Positions 24,395 through 35,865 of a DNA stretch of 64,000 bases are shown piece after piece. Made by a program: the position numbers and the translations under genes. The DNA lies in the NCBI RefSeq assembly GCF_033115175.1, contig NC_084827.1:60201201-60265200 (forward strand). Reading direction: 5' to 3'. This stretch comes from Lepus europaeus (Eukaryota > Chordata > Mammalia > Lagomorpha > Leporidae). The notes under the pieces are model-generated. The model was not told the DNA's origin. It saw only the letters and a list, made by a program, of their open reading frames with translations, and did no database searches. How positions within the stretch are numbered: position 1 is the first letter of the stretch; each line of letters opens with the position of its first letter.

Positions 24395-24890
24395 AAATAG
24401 TATGAAGAAAAAAATAGTCTTCAACAGTTGAGACAAGGGCTAAAAACCATCATCAATTCTCAAAACGTCAATTCAGTCTTACACACTACAATTCTTGGTA
24501 CTCTGTTAGTCACCAAAGATCAGGGAAAACATTTTTTTTTTGCTTTTTGGGACTAGCTAATTTCACTAAGTATAATAGTTTCCAGTTGCATCCATTTTGC
24601 TGCAAAAGACAGGATTTCATTCTTTTTTACAGTTGGGTAGTATTCCATACCTCATGTATACCATAGTTTCTTCATCCAGTCATCATATGGTGGACATCTG
24701 GGTTGGTTATTGTGATTGAGCTGCAATAAACATGGGTGTATAGGTAATTGTCTTATATGCTGATTTTACTTTCTATGGATAAATTTCCAGGAGTGGGATT
24801 GCTGTGTCTTATGGTAGATATATTTTCAGCTGTTTGAGGTATCTCCATACAGTCTTCCACAATGGCTGTATTAGTTTACATTCCAACCAA
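24395..24890 (-). mobile_element. L1 3' end, antisense (right half)
   Basis: Continues the 19105-19315 element after the nested L1: CTTCAACAGTTGAGACAAGG, ACAATTCTTGGTACTCTGTT, GTATTCCATACCTCATG, ending near ACATTCCAACC. It is 5'-truncated, and collinear with 59530-59835. Confidence 0.85.
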
Positions 24891-25885
24891 TAATGTAAAT
24901 TTATATATGTAAATGGCAATATTAAGAAACAGAAAATATCTGAAATTAGTAACATATCCATCTACCTTAAAACACTACAAAAACAACAGCAAATGAAACA
25001 TGAAATAAGCATGGTAAGAAACTGAAATTAGAAATTAAGAAGTATAAAGATTGAAAGAGAATAAACAAAATCATCTGTTTTGCAGATAACACGGTCATAT
25101 GTGCAAAACAACTGCAAGAACTGAGAAACAAAACAACTCTGGCATGGTTGTAAGAAACAAGTTTAACAAAGCCAATTTCTTTCATATATACCAGCAATTA
25201 GCAAGTGAAATCTAAAATTTAAAGTACAATAATACTCATGTTAGCACTCTAAAAATTAAATGCTTAGGTTAAATCTAACAAAATAAGATTATATAAGGAG
25301 AAACTAAGATCTACATTGTTTACATAGTAAAGTAAGATCTTTGTAAGGAAAACAACAAAACTTAAATAAACAAAATCCAAGTGGAGCTAATTAAATGGAG
25401 AAATATTCCGTGTTTATGGATAAAACTCAATATGATCAGGCTATTAGTTCTTCCCAATTTGATCTATAGATACAAGGCATTTCCAATCAAAATCCCAGAA
25501 AATAATTTCTGAATATTGACAAATTGTTCTTAAAGTTTATAGAGAGAGGCAACACATCCAAAATGATCAACACAACATTTCAGGAAAAGAAGAGTTGAAC
25601 AGACACTACTCAACGTCATGACCTACTATACATTTATACTAACCATGGAATTGTGGCATTGGTGGAAGAATAGACACAACAAAGGATTGACATAGGCAGC
25701 CTAGAAATAGACCCACATCAATGTGGCCAATTGACATGACAAAGGAGCAAAAGCTGTAATCAGTGGGTCAAAGATCTTCATCAAAGTCACGAGTTTTCAC
25801 AAAAGACACTACAGGCATAATCCACCAAAGGACTAACTGATAAATTGGATTTCATCTGGTGAACAAGGGCAGGCATGTGTAAAAT
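24891..25885 (+). mobile_element. Ancient L1, sense, right part (ORF2)
   Basis: Decayed ORF2 after the RT core: TTTGCAGATAACACGGTCAT corresponds to the 'FADDTV'-type region, then 'CCAATCAAAATCCCAG', 'GTTTATAGAGAGAGGC' and 'GAAATAGACCCACATCAATG'. It ends near GAACAAGGGC. Probably the same old element as 15480-19104, with roughly 1 kb lost between. Confidence 0.7.
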
Positions 25886-27482
25886 TCTCTAGATCCACAC
25901 TGTGTGCCACAGGCTCTAGCTGCTTATTTTTTACTAGATGGACATTTAGTTCTCATTTCACTATCTGTTTTGTTCTTCTCATTTCATAACCAGGTGCAGA
26001 TTTTTATCCCAGTTTTGTTCACTCTTAGACTGTATTTCTCGAACTCGACTTAGCTTTCGGGTCACCTGGTGTAGAAGTCCTTGGGCAGTTCAGTTGAGAC
26101 CCAGTTTCCCAGGGTGGTGTCATGATCCTCTCCCACCATCCTGTCACCATTGTTGGAAAGCTTGCCCAGGTGTGGCCTGTCCTGAAAGCATACTGCTAGC
26201 TGACTCCTGAGAGTGGCATGCTGGTCACTTTGTTCCTGTGTGCTTAGTCTTGTAACAGTAGGCAGTGAACACAACAGAGGATGATGAGGAGATTAAATAC
26301 TTAACTGTTTACAGATTGTGTACCATGGCCGAGATACTGTTCAGTTACCTCATTAGCTAAAGAACTGGTTCTCAACTAATAGGTACCATTGCTGAACTTT
26401 CAAATGAGAAAACTGATACTTGGAAAGATCATGTGACTCGCCCTGGTCACAGCTGCAAAGCAGAGGGTGAATGCTACCTGTTTTTGCACAACGTACACTA
26501 GGTGCTTCCAAATAATTCAGGAGGCTTTTCTAGCAAATTAGAGGTTGGATATTAACCAAATCAGCCACAAGTTCTTATTTTTAAGAGACTAAAGGTTATA
26601 CAATTTCCCAAATAGAAAATCCTTGTAAATTAATCATTTGCCTTGTGATGGTTTAAGAATGATCTATCAGTCTTACACACACACACACACACATTCAAAC
26701 AAACTTTCTTGGAAAGCAATAGAAGAGACTTAGCATACTTCAGAGACAAGGCAGCATTTATCAGAAGCACGTTGGGTTGAATACTATATGCCTCAGGTGC
26801 TGTAACAAAACACAGTAGCTGCAGACCCAGGTATCTTAACTACTTGAAATGCTCCATAATTTTTGTAAACTGCCTTTCCCATCATGTTTTAGTGTGGTTG
26901 TGAAATAGATTTCATAATTTAAAAATAAGGCATACAGTATATGGTGCCATATTGTGAACGTGGACATGACATTCATGGCAACCAATCAGGCTTTAAGCAG
27001 TGTGCAGAGTTCCAAAGTTAGTATCCCTGAAAGTGCTGAAAACTTGACTTTGAGTTTAAATGTACAGGGAACTACTAGGCCTCCAGTGGACTAACTCTTG
27101 TATCATATGACTGTTAATTTGCAAAGCGGCTGTCTAAAAAGTAAACTATCAAAAATACTTGGTAAAAAGTGAAGACAGGAAAGCATAAGATTTCAGTCAA
27201 AATAACGTGGAAGGTGGTGTTCTTTTGCAAATGGGTCTGGGAAACTTTGGCTGCACGTCAGCATCAGGCTCACATTCTTGTGGTTGTGTGATGTTCCCCC
27301 TCTGGCTACCTGGCATGATCCTCTTCACTGTGAATCACTGCCTTCGGAGTAATCAATCCCTATTGTCTCTGTAATTCTCACCTGGACTTTCCCTGCTGTT
27401 TGGGTTACCCGTTCATCTTTTCAAAACATATTATGATAGGGTGAATAAAGTCATTATTAGGGCCTTGTCTTGTTATATCACT
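25886..27482. other. Unassigned sequence with a MIR relic
   Basis: Apart from the MIR at about 26300-26500, an (AC)9 run at 26675-26693 and SINE-free unique-looking sequence, nothing is recognised. A minus-strand 70-codon frame (26274-26062, ending 'TELPKDFYTR') is not matched to a family and lacks strong splice sites. Confidence 0.4.
26300..26500 (-). repeat. MIR (mammalian-wide SINE), antisense
   Basis: CAAATGAGAAAACTGATACT, GATCATGTGACTCGCCCTGG and TCACAGCTGCAAAGCAGAGG follow the complement of the MIR core ('gaggaaactgaggc...aagtcacttgcccaaggtcacac'). Old and diverged; limits approximate. Confidence 0.6.
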
Positions 27483-27495
27483 TCTCTATGTTTCT

Positions 27496-27808
27496 TTTTT
27501 TATTATTACTTGACAGGCAGAGTTAGACAGTGAGAGAGAGACAGAGAGAAAGGTCTTCCTTCCGTTGGTCCACCCCCTATATGGCCGCCACGGCCGGAGC
27601 TATGCCGATGCGAAGCCAGGTGCTTCCTCCTGCTCTCCCATGTGGGTGCAGGCACCCAAGCACTTGGACCATCCTCCACTGCCTTCCCGGGCCACAGCAG
27701 AGAGCTGGACTGGAAGAGGAGCAACCGGGACTAGAACCTGGCGCCCATATGGGATGCTGGTGCTACAGGTGGAGGATTAACCAAGTGAGCCATGGCGCCA
27801 GCCCAACC
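27496..27808 (-). repeat. CSINE, antisense (first of two at one target)
   Basis: T-rich tail complement, ACTTGACAGGCAGAGTTAGA, a GAGAGAGACAGAGAG zone, and an end at GAGCCATGGCGCCAGCCC. Flanked by TCTCTATGTTTCT at 27483-27495 and 27809-27821. Confidence 0.93.
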
Positions 27809-27821
27809 TCTCTATGTTTCT

Positions 27822-28156
27822 TTCTTTTTTTTTTATTGTTGACAGGCAGAGTGGACAGTGAGAGAGAGAGACAGAGAGAAAGGTCTTCCTTTGCTGTTGG
27901 TTCACCCTCCAATGGCCACCGCGGCCAGCGCACAACGCTGATCCCAAGGCAGGAGCCAGGTGCTTCTCCTGGTCTCCCATGGGGTGCAGGGCCCAAGGAC
28001 TTGGGCCATCCTCCACTGCACTCCCAGGCCATAGCAGAGAGCTGGCCTGGAAGAGGGGCAACGGGGACAGAATCCGGCACCCCGACCGGGACTAGAAGCT
28101 GGTGTGCCGGCGCCGCAAGGCGGAGGATTAGCCTGTTGAGCCACGGCGCCGGCCCC
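27822..28156 (-). repeat. CSINE, antisense (second of two at one target)
   Basis: T-tract, GTTGACAGGCAGAGTGGACA, the CpG-rich block, and GAGCCACGGCGCCGGCCCC. Flanked by TCTCTATGTTTCT at 27809-27821 and 28157-28169. The 'gagtggacag' form marks the youngest subfamily seen here. Confidence 0.93.
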
Positions 28157-28169
28157 TCTCTATGTTTCT

Positions 28170-28730
28170 AAAACCATCCATCTGTGCACTTATAAACAAT
28201 GACTTCCTGAAATACAAGTTTATTGATCCCCATTTTACATAAACAGAGCTCAGTCTTATACACACACACACACACATATACCATTTAGTAAACTATCTTT
28301 GGAGACTATACATAGAGCATATAGAATTGATAAGGCAAAATGCATTATTTGGTAATGTCAAAAGTAAAACTATCCTTTATTTCCATTGTTTAAATTTAGT
28401 TCCCACATACAAGGGATACGTGATATTTGTTTTTGTGGGTCTAGCTTATTTGACTCAACAATATTGCTGCAAATATAGTTTTGTCAAACTTTGTTTTATA
28501 TCTGTCACATCAATGGTTAAAAAATGACATTACTAAATTTTAATGATCTGTAATCATTTTAAAATTCACAGTATATGCATGAAATGGTCATGTTTTCATT
28601 TCACTATTGTTTATAGCCCTTGCCTATATTCTCACTGAAGTAGGCTCTCTTTGCATTTCATTTGTTGAACTCTTTATACAGGGGACCATTAAGCCCTCAA
28701 CTATAATATAAACAAAAAATATGTTATCTC
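28170..28730. other. Unassigned sequence
   Basis: AT-rich with a (CA)n run at 28260-28276. No gene or repeat recognised. Confidence 0.4.
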
Positions 28731-29000
28731 TGCTGCTGGTTCATGTCACAGCTGCTCCTCTCCAATCCAGCTCTCTGCTTAAGGCCTGGGAAAGCTGTAG
28801 AGGATGGCCCAAGTGCTTGGGCCCCTGCACCCACATGGGAGATCTGGAGGAAGCTCCTGGCTCCTGGCTTCAGATAGGCCTAGCTCTAGCCATTGTGGTC
28901 ATTTGGAGAGTGAGTCTGAGGATAGAAGACCTTTCTCTCTGTCTCTCCATCTCTCCGTTTATAACTGTACCTCTCAAATAAATAAATAAAATCATTAAAA
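28731..29000 (+). repeat. CSINE, sense, 5'-truncated
   Basis: Starts TGCTGCTGGTTCATGTCACA and ends CTCAAATAAATAAATAAAATC. ATGTTATCTC is duplicated at 28721-28730 and 29001-29010. Confidence 0.92.
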
Positions 29001-29071
29001 ATGTTATCTCAAAAACTATAAAAATAAAGAGAGGAGCAAAGGAGGGAAGTATCATTTTAAGAATTGTATCT

Positions 29072-29383
29072 GGGGGCCAGTGCTGTGGTGTAATAAGTTA
29101 AATCTTACCCTGCAGCACCTGCATCCCAACTGTTTGAGTCTCACCTGCTCCTCTTCCAATCCAGTTCTCTGATAATGGCCTGGGAAAGCAATAGAAGATG
29201 GTCCTAGTGCTTGAGGCCCTGCACCTATGTGAAAGACCCTGAAGAAGTTCTTGTCTCCTGGCTTCACATAGACTCTGCTCCAACTATTGTGGCTGTTTGG
29301 GGAGTGAACCAATGGATGGAAGATGTCTCTCTCTTTTTCTTTCTGTAACTCTGCCTCTCAAATAAACAAATTAATTTTAAAAA
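29072..29383 (+). repeat. CSINE, sense
   Basis: GGGGCCAGTGCTGTGGTGTAA head to CTCAAATAAACAAATTAATTT. Flanked by AAGAATTGTATCT and AAGAATTTTATCT. Confidence 0.92.
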
Positions 29384-31158
29384 AGAATTTTATCTATGAA
29401 CTACATTGAATCTGTTCTCTTTGTATTATCATCACAGTAATGTGGGAAAATAAACCATTAAAAAGCAAAACTAAAATGTGGCAATTACAAAGCACCTATA
29501 ATTGAAAAGATATTGTAATTTGGTAAGTAAACATCCCTCTTCTGTCATTGTCAATGAGACAGATTTTGAGAAGGGGGCTGGAAGGTGTAAGTAGGCTTGA
29601 TGTACACTTATTTAGCTGCACACTTCACAGCGGAAATGCAACCCACCCCCACCCCCACCAAGGAAGCACACATCAGACAGTGGTTTCTCTGTATACTCAT
29701 GAGACTGTGCAGACAGAAGCAGAGAGGAACTATATCATACATGCTGACCAAGAAACTGCTGTGACTAAATAAGAAACAGGGCAGTATCATTGGAATCCTG
29801 GGTTTCAAAAAATTAAAAAAAGGAATGATTTGAAAAGAAGGCCATCACCAGTCATCGACTGCAGTGTGCATCAGAGATTTGAATAAGACTTTGTATTTCA
29901 GTTGGGCTCTTTGGGCTTACAGTTACTGATTTCAGTAGACCATTCGTTGTGATGCACCCTGTTTTTGTTATTAGGGGATCTCAGAGATTCACAACCTCAA
30001 AGCCTCTAAAAACAAATGTATTTTCTCCCTCACATTTTCTCATCCATTTAACCATTCAGTAAGATATTAGTACAGCACACTCTTTGGCGCAGAGGTTGAA
30101 AATTTCATTTTGACTTGACCCTTGACTTCCAAAAGTAATTTCAGAAATCTATGACACTATCTTGAAAATAATTCTAAGATCCATTTTTTTCCTTTTTACT
30201 AACATTATCTCCTTGCTCACCAATGATCCAATGATAAATTTCTCCTAAATATTGACAATGTTGAGAGAATGGGTGGTGGTTTGGACAGATGTAAGTTATA
30301 TGTTGTCTGCTGATACCAAACATCATCTCACTAAGAGTATAAGCGCTAGAGGAAGGTGTTAGTACCTAGTTTTAGTTGGTGTTACACGTATTGTTTCATT
30401 TAGAACCTTGCAGATACAGTCCCTGAAAAAAATTATAAAAACATTTATTTGTTGTTCTTTGGTTAGTTGAGAATAGCCATCATGACTACAAAATAAATGT
30501 GCATTACTTTCAAGAAGAATCAGTGTTCTTGATGTCCTTGAACAAACAGATGTGAAAAAAAAAATGTGGGGAGTATCCAGATTTTAAATGGCATCATTCT
30601 GAAAGGGTGGAAAACAAGTTCTACCCCATGAAAGTACGGCTTTAAGTGGTCACTTGTTGACTGAAGTTGTTATCACATTGGAAACAAAAATCTGCAATCT
30701 GCCTGGATTCTTTTAATAAACAAGTTATTTTACAAAACTGTAAATTACATTGCAATAGTGAGAAAATAGGATCAACCATGCTGAAATGATCCAGCTGTTT
30801 TGGATTTTGTCATTTCAAAATGCTTTGTTTCTCTCCCTCCCCACCTATATTTGTATTTGTTTAAGTAGAGTTCATTGTGCTGCTGATTGAAAGAACAAAT
30901 TCCAATTCTTTCAACCCTGTGATTATGCAGCTTTTGTGTTGAGTTCTATTTCGTTGTCAAGCTAGGCGAGACTTTTTGTGTTGAGCTGTCTTTGCGCTGG
31001 CAGATTTAGAAGGGATAACACAGATTTCATCAGTCTGAAGAAATGTCAAGAGTATTATATCCCAGGGCTCATCAAGCCCCTACGATGGAGCAAACCTTAA
31101 CTTCTAGTATATGTATGGGCTACATTTCTTCACTTGTACTCCTCTGAAATGTTTGTAT
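29384..31158. other. Unassigned sequence
   Basis: About 1.8 kb free of recognisable recent repeats, with no open frame that looks coding. A C-rich simple block (CCCACCCCCACCCCCACC) is at 29643-29660. Confidence 0.4.
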
Positions 31159-31329
31159 CTCTTTTTTTTTTTTTTTTTTTTTTTTGACAGGCAGAGTGGA
31201 CAGTGAGAGAGAGAGAGAGACAGAGAGAAAGGTCTTCCTTTGCCGCTGGTTCACCCCCCAATGGCCGCCGCGGTAGCGCGCTGCGGCCGGCGCACCGCGC
31301 TGTTCCGATGGCAGGAGCCAGGTGCTTAT
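31159..31329 (-). repeat. Young CSINE, antisense, 5'-truncated
   Basis: T26 tract, GACAGGCAGAGTGGACAGTG, then an unusually CpG-dense part (GGCCGCCGCGGTAGCGCGC) that stops at CAGGAGCCAGGTGCTT. Half-length. The retained CpGs indicate recent insertion. TTTGTAT occurs on both flanks. Confidence 0.92.
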
Positions 31330-32225
31330 AACATTTGTATAATTTTTCCAATATGTTGATGTGGGCTGAAGAGGATTAATTCATTCTGCTTGTCAGAAAG
31401 GACAAAGGAAGATCAAGAGTGACTATTTGCAAGCAGAATTCTTGGGCTTACCGAATTTAAAGCAGTTTGTTCATAAATCAGAAGGGTGTTCAAGAGAGTA
31501 AATAAGTAATTTAGGGGTACTTGGGGGCCTGGGCAAGGTCTAGCTAAGTGTTGAGTGGGAATCAAAGCTAGAGGAAAAGGTCATGGAAAAGTAGAAATCA
31601 GAGGGAAAAATCATAGAAAATCATGAAGTAGCCGTAAGAAAAATGAGCCACCTCAGGAGAGCTGTATACACATGGAACTTCCAGCATTATCCTGCATTTG
31701 TCATGCTTTGGAGACACATTGTTCAGAAACCTATAGAATCACAGAGGTGAGGGACAGGTGCCCAGATGCTTTCTGTGTTAAGATAAAGTCAGGATCTGAT
31801 AACCACCTCAGTGTCTGTACAATACTTGTCTCACTTTCACTAAAGAGAAGCAACTTCAAATACAGTCTACACCCTCGATGAGCTTCCAGCATCTACTTCG
31901 TATCCCTGATTGTAGGGAAAGGAGGATTCTTACATTTTTAATGGGCACCGTGGCACATCAATCCATTTTTAACAGCACTTGGTACAATGCTGCTTTATTT
32001 TACATCTTCTTCTTTAAGAATAACCAATCTTCATTTTCAGCAAAATAATTGACTCATGGGCATTTCTGAGAAATTAGAGAGAAAAATGGTTCTTTGATAA
32101 CGCTAACTGGGAAAGCCATGAACTAACTTAGCAGCAGAAGGACAGGAAATAAATGCTACCTCCCATCTCTTTAATAGTATGTTTTTGATGTCACAAGGGA
32201 CATTTTTATATCATACTTACCCATC
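31330..32225. other. Unassigned sequence
   Basis: No repeat or gene identified between the truncated SINE and the U2 fragment. Confidence 0.4.
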
Positions 32226-32239
32226 AACATGCCCTTATA

Positions 32240-32274
32240 ATCACTTCTCAGCCTTTTGGCTAAGATCAAGTGTA
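32240..32274 (+). pseudogene. U2 snRNA 5'-end fragment with target duplication
   Basis: ATCACTTCTCAGCCTTTTGG followed by CTAAGATCAAGTGTA matches the first ~35 nt of U2 snRNA (5' stem-loop I and the branch-site-pairing region's start). The two differences are CpG decay (CG to CA). AACATGCCCTTATAAT is duplicated perfectly at 32226-32241 and 32274-32289, overlapping the fragment ends by one or two bases. No A-tail is present. U2 normally pairs with the intron branch site in the spliceosome; this piece is far too short to work. Confidence 0.93.
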
Positions 32275-32359
32275 ACATGCCCTTATAATTATGCTATCCT
32301 TTTTTCTTTTAAATATTGCAAAAAGAATAAAAAGCATAATTATCAACCACAGTTATAAT

Positions 32360-33153
32360 CCTGCATGTTTTTTGATTGTTCCATGTATCTAATTTATCGG
32401 GGCATCTTAGATTTGCATACAGTTTCAAGTTGTCCAGTGTCATTTCATTTCAGCTGGAGAGTCCCTTTAGCAATTCTTATAGAGCAGGTCTGGTGGTAAT
32501 GAGCTTCCTCAGTTTTTGCTTAAATTTCAACACCTTGATTTCTTCACCAGTTTTGAAACATGACATCGCTGAATGTATTATTCTTGGCTGATAATTTTTA
32601 TTTCTGTTTTCTTTCATCAGTTTAGATATATCATCCCACTGTCTTCCAACCAGCAAGTTCTGTTCTGAGAAATCCATGACTTATCGAGAAGGTCTAGTAG
32701 ATCAGCAATCTCCTTTTCCATCAAGTTGCTCTCTTTGCCATTGGGTTTTGTAGTTTGACTGGAATGTGTCTTGGTATAGATCTCCTTTGATTTAACCTCT
32801 CTGCATCTGGTTGCGCTTCTCGTATTTGTACATCTATATCTTTCCTCACAGTTGGGACTTTGTGGCCATTATTTCTTCAGATAACTTCTCTGCCTCTTTC
32901 TCTGTCTTCCTCCTAGAAACACATCAATGCACATGTTTGTCCACTTGATGTTGTTCTGTGTGTCTCATAGAATCTGTTTACTTTTCTCCATTCTTTCCTT
33001 TTCTCTCACAGATTTGAACGCTTCAATAGTCCTGTTTTCAGGTTTACTAATCCTTCTGTCTACTCAATCTGTTATTGAGCCATCCCGATGTAATATTGCA
33101 ATGAAGTGATCATATTTACAGCTCCAAAATTAGTGCTTTAAAAATTATATCTT
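32360..33153 (-). mobile_element. HAL1/ancient L1 relic, antisense (right ORF1 part)
   Basis: On the minus strand a frame at 32677-32477 reads 'GRQWDDISKLMKE', 'YQPRIIHSAMSCF' and 'KQKLRKLITTRPAL', the C-terminal ORF1p pattern. Upstream (to 33153) are the usual 'aagagaaactctttgtct'-type ORF1 regions in decay. The WEE2 retrocopy splits the element, which resumes at 35879. Confidence 0.75.
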
Positions 33154-33166
33154 TCCTTATACTTTT

Positions 33167-35865
33167 TTTTCCGCTTTGAACAAGATAAAAACCTTTATTT
33201 ACAAGTACCCTATTTCTTTAAAAACAGAAAATAATCTGAATAAAATGATAAAATCAGAGGGGAAAAAAATTCAAATTCTGATAAAACCAGGAGGAATTGG
33301 TCACACCTAGAAAGTCAGAACCACTAAGATCATCCAGGGAAGGGCAAGGGCAGACAGTGAGGGGTAACAGCCACGGCAAACCATGGAAGCTCCTGCCTGC
33401 AGTGCCGTTGTCCACAGCCATCAGCTCACAAGGAGTTTGACTTCTACACCTCACATAACGGTGAGGCCATTCGTTTAGTAAATACAGTATCAGAGAGAGG
33501 GATTCTCTCCATCCAGAAAACATTAGGACTACTTGCTCGAAGGGACTAGGAATTCTTTCAGAAACAGCATCACATAACCTGGGAAGCTCTGTTGGAACCC
33601 AGGCACGTTTTCTTGTGAGCCATCACTGCAAACCAAAACCACATCCTGGGACGTGGGGGATGAGCAACAGCAACCGTTTAGTCGGTCAGCCAGGCCTCAA
33701 GAGCCATTTCCTTTTCGTTTTGCAATTCAAAGCCCATGTTTCCCATTGCTCATCCAAAAAATTTGAGAACGAAATAAGTCGATAAGTGGTGTTCGGAATA
33801 TGACAGTAGATTTTTCAAATGACTACCAATTATAGCACCAGGGACCATGAATAATAGGAAGCCTTAAAAGCTTAAAGATCTTGGCTACCAGTGGTAAACT
33901 AGGATGACTTCGGTGATCTTTGGGCATTCAAGTTGATTAGTTTTTCCATGTGTAAGAAGAAGGCTGAGATGGTTAGCATCTGTTCACTGGAGGCTATATG
34001 GCAGAAGACTACTTGGTATTAAATGAGTTCCTATGGGGAAGATTCCCCTAGGGTAAAGCTTGAAGACTTGGCACTGTTTCTTCCCACCAGGCGTTTTGTG
34101 CTTCTTGATCCTGCAGGGGTCCCAGAGACCTCAGGGTCACTGTGGGAGCTGTTTCCCTGGGGGGACTGGGCCTGCTGCACTTCTCTCAGTTCCCTTTCCA
34201 GCGCGGCTATCTTGAACTTTTCCAAGTTCAGCTGCTTCTGGAGCTCTTCCACTTTCCCCAGGGACGGCCGCAGAACTCGGCTTTTGACCAGAACGGCCGC
34301 AGAAGGTCTCTTTTCTGGATCAGGATGGATCATTTCCTTAAGCAGGTCTCGGAAGTCTTCGGGGAGTTTCTGAGGGACGTCTGGAAGGTTACCCTTGGGG
34401 ATATGATGCCACACAGCTCCGTTGGCAGGCAGCGACTCTGCTCCCGCAGCGACTGCGATCGTCAATCCCAAGGCAAATATGTCTGCTTTAGGGAGGTTTT
34501 TATAATCCTCTTGTAAAATCTCATTAGCCAGGAAGCGGATATCTCCTTCTTCTACTTTCGGCTCACTTATGGATGTTAAATGGCCCAGGTCACCAATTTT
34601 ATAGATCACACTGGCAGAGAGAAACCAATCAGCTTCATTTTCAACCTCTGGGACTTCAGTGGCGTCAGTTTGCACCTTATGACAAATGAAGATGTTACTA
34701 GGTTTGATGTCCAGGTGTACCATGCCAGAGTTATGGATGTATTTGAGTCCCATAGAAACCTGCAGAAGAATGTCTCTGAGTTTTGGCTCTTGGAAATGAT
34801 TACCAGACTTAGCATTTTCAGATAGGCAGACTGCAAACTCCCGCCATTGCAGTATTCATTCTGAATGATCATGTGGTCATCTTCCGACCATGCAGAGTAG
34901 TAGCGCACCACATGGGGGTGATGCCCAAGCACCGCATGGGCATAAACTTCCCGTAGATCCGAATTCTCATTTGAAGATGCTGCAGATGGTTTTGTAGCAC
35001 GCTTTATTGCATACACACATCCATCCAGCCTCTTAATACATTTGTAGACTGCACCGAATGCCCCAACCCCAATTTTTTCTACCTCCAAGAACTCCTTTTC
35101 ATAGCGGGCATCCATGTTGGTTTCTTGCAGGACACACCTCTTGGCAGGTAACCCTTGTTCTAACTTGGCTTCCTCCAGACCAGCTTCCTCAAGATCTCCT
35201 CGGGTTTTTCTCTTGCCATTGTTTTTAAGGAATAATTTTCTGTAAGACTCGGGGGTGAAGGGATTAATATTGACCAGATCCAGTGAGGTCATCTCATCCC
35301 TGAAGGAAACAGGCGTGAGCCTCTTAGAGCTTTGAAAGGAGAGCTTGCCCGTTGAGGAGATCACCGGAGGCTGGCTCTGCAGGTTTTTGGGAGTAGAGGG
35401 GCTGTCACCAGGCCGCATCTTGCTCCTCTTGTCCGACTGCGCTGGTGTCACAAGACATTTGGGAGGGGCCGACTTTGGAGTCCACAAAACCGGATCTGGA
35501 CTTGATTTGTCTTTTTCCTGTGATGTGTCAAGTGCACTTAGGTTCCTAACGGGTGTCCTGGGGGACTCTGAGTCCTGACCCCCGCTCTTCTCTGGCGTCC
35601 AGCTCTGGGCCTCCTTGCTCTCTCCTGCTTCCTTCTGCTCCTTGTTCTCCATCTCTTCTTCACCGAGGGAAAAGCTTAACCTCTGAATTGGCTCCTGGTC
35701 GCTCCTCTTGTCATCCATCTCAGCCACAGAGCTTCACCACGTAGGCAGCAGGTCTGATGGAAGGAAACGCTCTGAGGCCACAGAAGGCAGGAAGGAGGCC
35801 GAGAGAATTTAACCAGCAAGTTCCGCAGCTCGAGCCTGCCTTCTCTCTACCAACTAACAGCCCCC
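33167..35865 (-). mobile_element. WEE2: L1-mediated retrocopy of a WEE2 mRNA (full insert)
   Basis: The 2.7-kb insert includes a ~145-nt 5'UTR (35865-35719), the coding region, an ~860-nt 3'UTR, an AATAAA signal (complement at 33194-33199) and a short A-tail remnant (T-run at 33167-33170). TCCTTATACTTTT is duplicated exactly at 33154-33166 and 35866-35878. On the minus strand the target begins AAAAG, as expected after an L1 endonuclease nick at a T-rich site. No introns are present. Confidence 0.95.
34031..35718 (-). pseudogene. WEE2: WEE2 (WEE1B) kinase retrocopy, one frameshift
   Basis: WEE2 is the oocyte kinase that phosphorylates CDK1 on Tyr15 to hold meiotic arrest, in the nucleus. The retrocopy starts at ATG 35718 (MDDKRSDQ) and ends at TAG 34031. 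Counted through the frameshift it has 562 codons, close to the 567 residues of human WEE2. Visible parts: Ser/Thr-Pro-rich N-terminus (1-205), Gly loop '[12 protein letters not shown]' (216-227, with Ala where family members have Glu), lysine of 'VYAIKR' (K239), 'VHLDIKPSN' catalytic loop (D337), 'IGDLGH' metal site (D377) and a C-terminal coiled part. A single-base loss between 34824 and 34825, just after 'NGGSLQSA', shifts the frame. In the activation segment '[11 protein letters not shown]' has Ile where Ser is expected. All introns are absent. I see no internal stop on either side of the shift. WEE1 is less likely: the N-terminus matches WEE2. Confidence 0.95.

Noticed and set aside
26062-26274. 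A 70-codon minus-strand frame as a coding exon
   Set aside because: The acceptor side is weak, the frame ends in a stop near a poor donor, and I do not recognise the peptide.
27530-28171. A 213-codon open frame on the plus strand
   Set aside because: It runs through two antisense CSINEs and their duplication. The same peptide blocks recur in other SINE copies in this window, so it is repeat read-through.
34023-34516. Plus-strand frames of 116 and 124 codons
   Set aside because: They lie antisense to the WEE2 retrocopy and mirror its codons.
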